5,005 bases of DNA from DATFJC01 sp035269445 (GTDB taxonomy: Bacteria > Patescibacteriota > Patescibacteriia > UBA2591 > UBA6264). The notes beneath the pieces are model-generated. The model saw nothing but the letters and a program-made list of their open reading frames with translations. It ran no database searches and was not told the DNA's origin. Each line of letters begins with the position of its first letter. Position 1 is the first letter of the stretch. The translations under genes were made by a program, and so were the position numbers. Shown here one piece after another: positions 3,080 to 5,005 of this stretch. The stretch is taken from the NCBI GenBank assembly GCA_035269445.1, contig DATFJC010000036.1, positions 1-5,005 of the forward strand. The letters are read 5' to 3'.

Positions 3080-5005
3080 ATGAAGTTAGTTATTGTAGAA
3101 TCACCAACTAAATCTAAAACTATTGGTCGCTTTATCGGAGGTAAATATCAAGTTGTCTCTTGTAATGGCCATATTAGAGATTTACCAAAATCTAAACTTG
3201 GCATTGAGGTTGAAAAAAACTTTGAACCTCAATACGTTATCCCAACCAAAAAAAGAAAAAAAGTTAATGAAATTAAAAAACTTGCCAAAAAATCAGATAC
3301 TGTAATTTTTGCAAGCGATGAAGATAGAGAAGGAGAAGCTATAGCTTGGCATTTAAAAAAAATTATAACAGACCAAAATAAAGATCAAAAAACCAAAAGA
3401 ATTACCTTTCATGAAATCACAGAAGAAGCTATTAAAAAATCCTTAAAAAACCCTAGAGAAATAGACCAAAACTTAGTAGCAGCCCAAAAGGCAAGAAGAA
3501 TATTAGATAGACTAGTTGGCTATAAGCTCTCCCCTTTACTTTGGAAAAAGGTAGTTAAGGGGCTTTCAGCTGGTCGGGTTCAATCACCAGCTCTACGCTT
3601 AATAGTGGAAAGAGAAAAACAAAGAAAAGCATTTAAACCAAAGGAATATTGGACAATTGAAACTGAGCTTCAAACTCAAGACCTTAAAGAAAAAATCATA
3701 GCTGAATTAGATAAAAAAGACAATAAAAAAATAAATAAATTAGACATTTCTAATAAAAAACAAGTAAATGAAATTTTAAAAACCCTTGAAAAATCTGACT
3801 ATAAGGTTATAAAAGTAACTAAAAAAGAAAAAAATAAAAGCCCAAAACCGCCCTTTACTACAAGTACCTTACAACAACAGGCAAGTAATACCTTAAATTT
3901 TTCTTCTAAAAAAACAATGTATTTAGCTCAAAAACTTTACGAAGGTATTAAACTTGGCAAAGAAACCGTTGGTCTTATTACCTATCCCAGAACTGATTCA
4001 TTTAACCTAGCTAGTAAATTTATTTCAGGAGCCCAAAACTATATTGAAAAAAACTTTGGAAAAGAGTATAGTAATAAAAGATTATATAAAACAAAGTCTA
4101 AAAATGCCCAAGAAGCTCACGAAGCTATAAGACCTACCTTTGTTGAAAAAAATCCAGTAAAAATAAAAGACTTCCTAACCAAAGATCAATTTAAACTTTA
4201 TAAGCTTATTTGGAATAGAGCCTTAAGCTCTCAAATGAGCAAATATAAATATCTTTCAATAAGGGCTGATATTAAAGCAAGGGAATTTATTTTAAAAACA
4301 AGCGGACTTTCTACTCAATTTGACGGCTGGATGAAATTATATCCTAAAAAACAAAAAGAAAAACATATTCCTAGCCTAAAAAAAGATCAAACTTTAAACC
4401 TTTTAAAAATTAACCCTGAGCAACACTTTACAACTCCCCCAGCTAGATTTACCGAAGCAAAGCTAATTAAAGAACTTGAAAAACACGGGATTGGCAGACC
4501 TTCAACCTATGCCCCTATTATTTCCACCATTCAAAGAAGAAATTATGTTAAAAAAGAGCAATATAGATTCTACCCTACTAAAATAGGAAATACAGTAATT
4601 AAATTATTAAAAAATCATTTTCCAAACATAGTTGACTACGAATTCACTGCTAAAATGGAAAATAATTTAGATGAAATTGCTAGCAAGGGTAAAGATTATA
4701 AAAAAATGATAAAAGATTTTTATCTACCATTTAATAAACGTTTAAAAAATAAAATGAATCAAATAGAAAAACAATTCAAAGATGAAAAAACTGATAAAAA
4801 GTGCCCTAAATGTGGTGAGCCCATGGTTATAAAAACAGGAAGATATGGTAAGTTTTTGGCCTGTTCTGGATTTCCAAAATGTAAATATACAGAAACCCTT
4901 GAAGAAAATAAACCTAAAGAAATTAATGTAAAATGTCCCGAATGTCAGTCTAATATGGTTGAAAAAAGAACCAGAAAAGGTAAAATATTTTATGGTTGCT
5001 CTAAT
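3080..5005 (+). CDS. topA: DNA topoisomerase I (type IA), C-terminus cut by window edge
   Basis: TopA relaxes negatively supercoiled DNA by a transient single-strand break. The 642 visible codons are open to the right edge. The TOPRIM domain occupies about 1-115, with IVESPTKSKTI (E7, K11) and SDEDREGEAIAWH at 79-91 (D80, D82, E84 for magnesium). VGYKLSPLLW (about 146-155) and GLSAGRVQSPAL (161-172) mark the topoisomerase core. The catalytic tyrosine is Y302 in ITYPRTDS, with R304 behind it, and GIGRPSTYA (470-478) is the second signature. C-terminal zinc ribbons follow: C575, C578, C595 and C601 form one complete set, and C619, C622 and C640 begin a second that the edge cuts. All key residues are present. 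The ATG at 3080 places the invariant IVESP motif at the usual five residues from the start. It has no Shine-Dalgarno site and diverges from the 89-residue gene. Confidence 0.97.
   Translation, partial: MKLVIVESPTKSKTIGRFIGGKYQVVSCNGHIRDLPKSKLGIEVEKNFEPQYVIPTKKRKKVNEIKKLAKKSDTVIFASDEDREGEAIAWHLKKIITDQNKDQKTKRITFHEITEEAIKKSLKNPREIDQNLVAAQKARRILDRLVGYKLSPLLWKKVVKGLSAGRVQSPALRLIVEREKQRKAFKPKEYWTIETELQTQDLKEKIIAELDKKDNKKINKLDISNKKQVNEILKTLEKSDYKVIKVTKKEKNKSPKPPFTTSTLQQQASNTLNFSSKKTMYLAQKLYEGIKLGKETVGLITYPRTDSFNLASKFISGAQNYIEKNFGKEYSNKRLYKTKSKNAQEAHEAIRPTFVEKNPVKIKDFLTKDQFKLYKLIWNRALSSQMSKYKYLSIRADIKAREFILKTSGLSTQFDGWMKLYPKKQKEKHIPSLKKDQTLNLLKINPEQHFTTPPARFTEAKLIKELEKHGIGRPSTYAPIISTIQRRNYVKKEQYRFYPTKIGNTVIKLLKNHFPNIVDYEFTAKMENNLDEIASKGKDYKKMIKDFYLPFNKRLKNKMNQIEKQFKDEKTDKKCPKCGEPMVIKTGRYGKFLACSGFPKCKYTETLEENKPKEINVKCPECQSNMVEKRTRKGKIFYGCSN

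Noticed and set aside
3123..3305. Plus-strand open frame of 60 codons
   Set aside because: It is an out-of-frame shadow inside topA, whose own frame carries all family motifs.
1..5005. A mobile element, CRISPR array, phage module or defence island
   Set aside because: No transposase, integrase, terminal repeats, regular repeat-spacer pattern or defence effector was found; the genes are mainly housekeeping or small conserved families.

Overview
The window is AT-rich DNA of bacterial type with compact gene spacing and the standard genetic code. A perfect CIRCE operator, an hrcA gene, a MurG-type transferase, a DUF5652 membrane protein and lysine/asparagine-rich proteins together suggest a small-genome bacterium of the Patescibacteria (Candidate Phyla Radiation) type. 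That placement is an inference from gene content and composition. No rRNA or other phylogenetic marker was available to test it.

Layout: everything left of about 3014 is on the minus strand, and topA on the right is on the plus strand. Read in the direction of transcription, the minus-strand genes are as follows. First is a small unrecognised 89-residue protein (2993 to 2724) with its own promoter, a strong Shine-Dalgarno site and a rho-independent terminator. Next is murG (2645 to 1587), followed closely by four small genes: a DUF5652 membrane protein, a cysteine-rich DUF6485 protein, a nucleotidyltransferase-fold protein and a DUF3467 protein, the last ending at 313. The gaps are 44, 14, 7 and 12 bases, so these five look like one transcription unit. 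After it comes a CIRCE inverted repeat that overlaps the hrcA promoter, then the N-terminal 79 codons of hrcA, cut by the left edge.

The plus-strand gene from 3080 is topA (type IA DNA topoisomerase I). It is open to the right edge with 642 codons visible and diverges from the 89-residue gene. The 86 bases between the two start codons must hold both promoters.

Functionally the window mixes conserved housekeeping (peptidoglycan lipid II synthesis, DNA supercoiling, heat-shock control) with small proteins of unknown role. I see no mobile element, CRISPR array, tRNA, rRNA or clear defence system. The points most worth a second look are a beta-clamp-binding-like C-terminus (QLTLF) on the small protein beside topA, signs of leaderless transcription at hrcA and murG, a CIRCE element that could also act as a terminator, and altered active-site residues in MurG. 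No intergenic stretch exceeds 300 bases.
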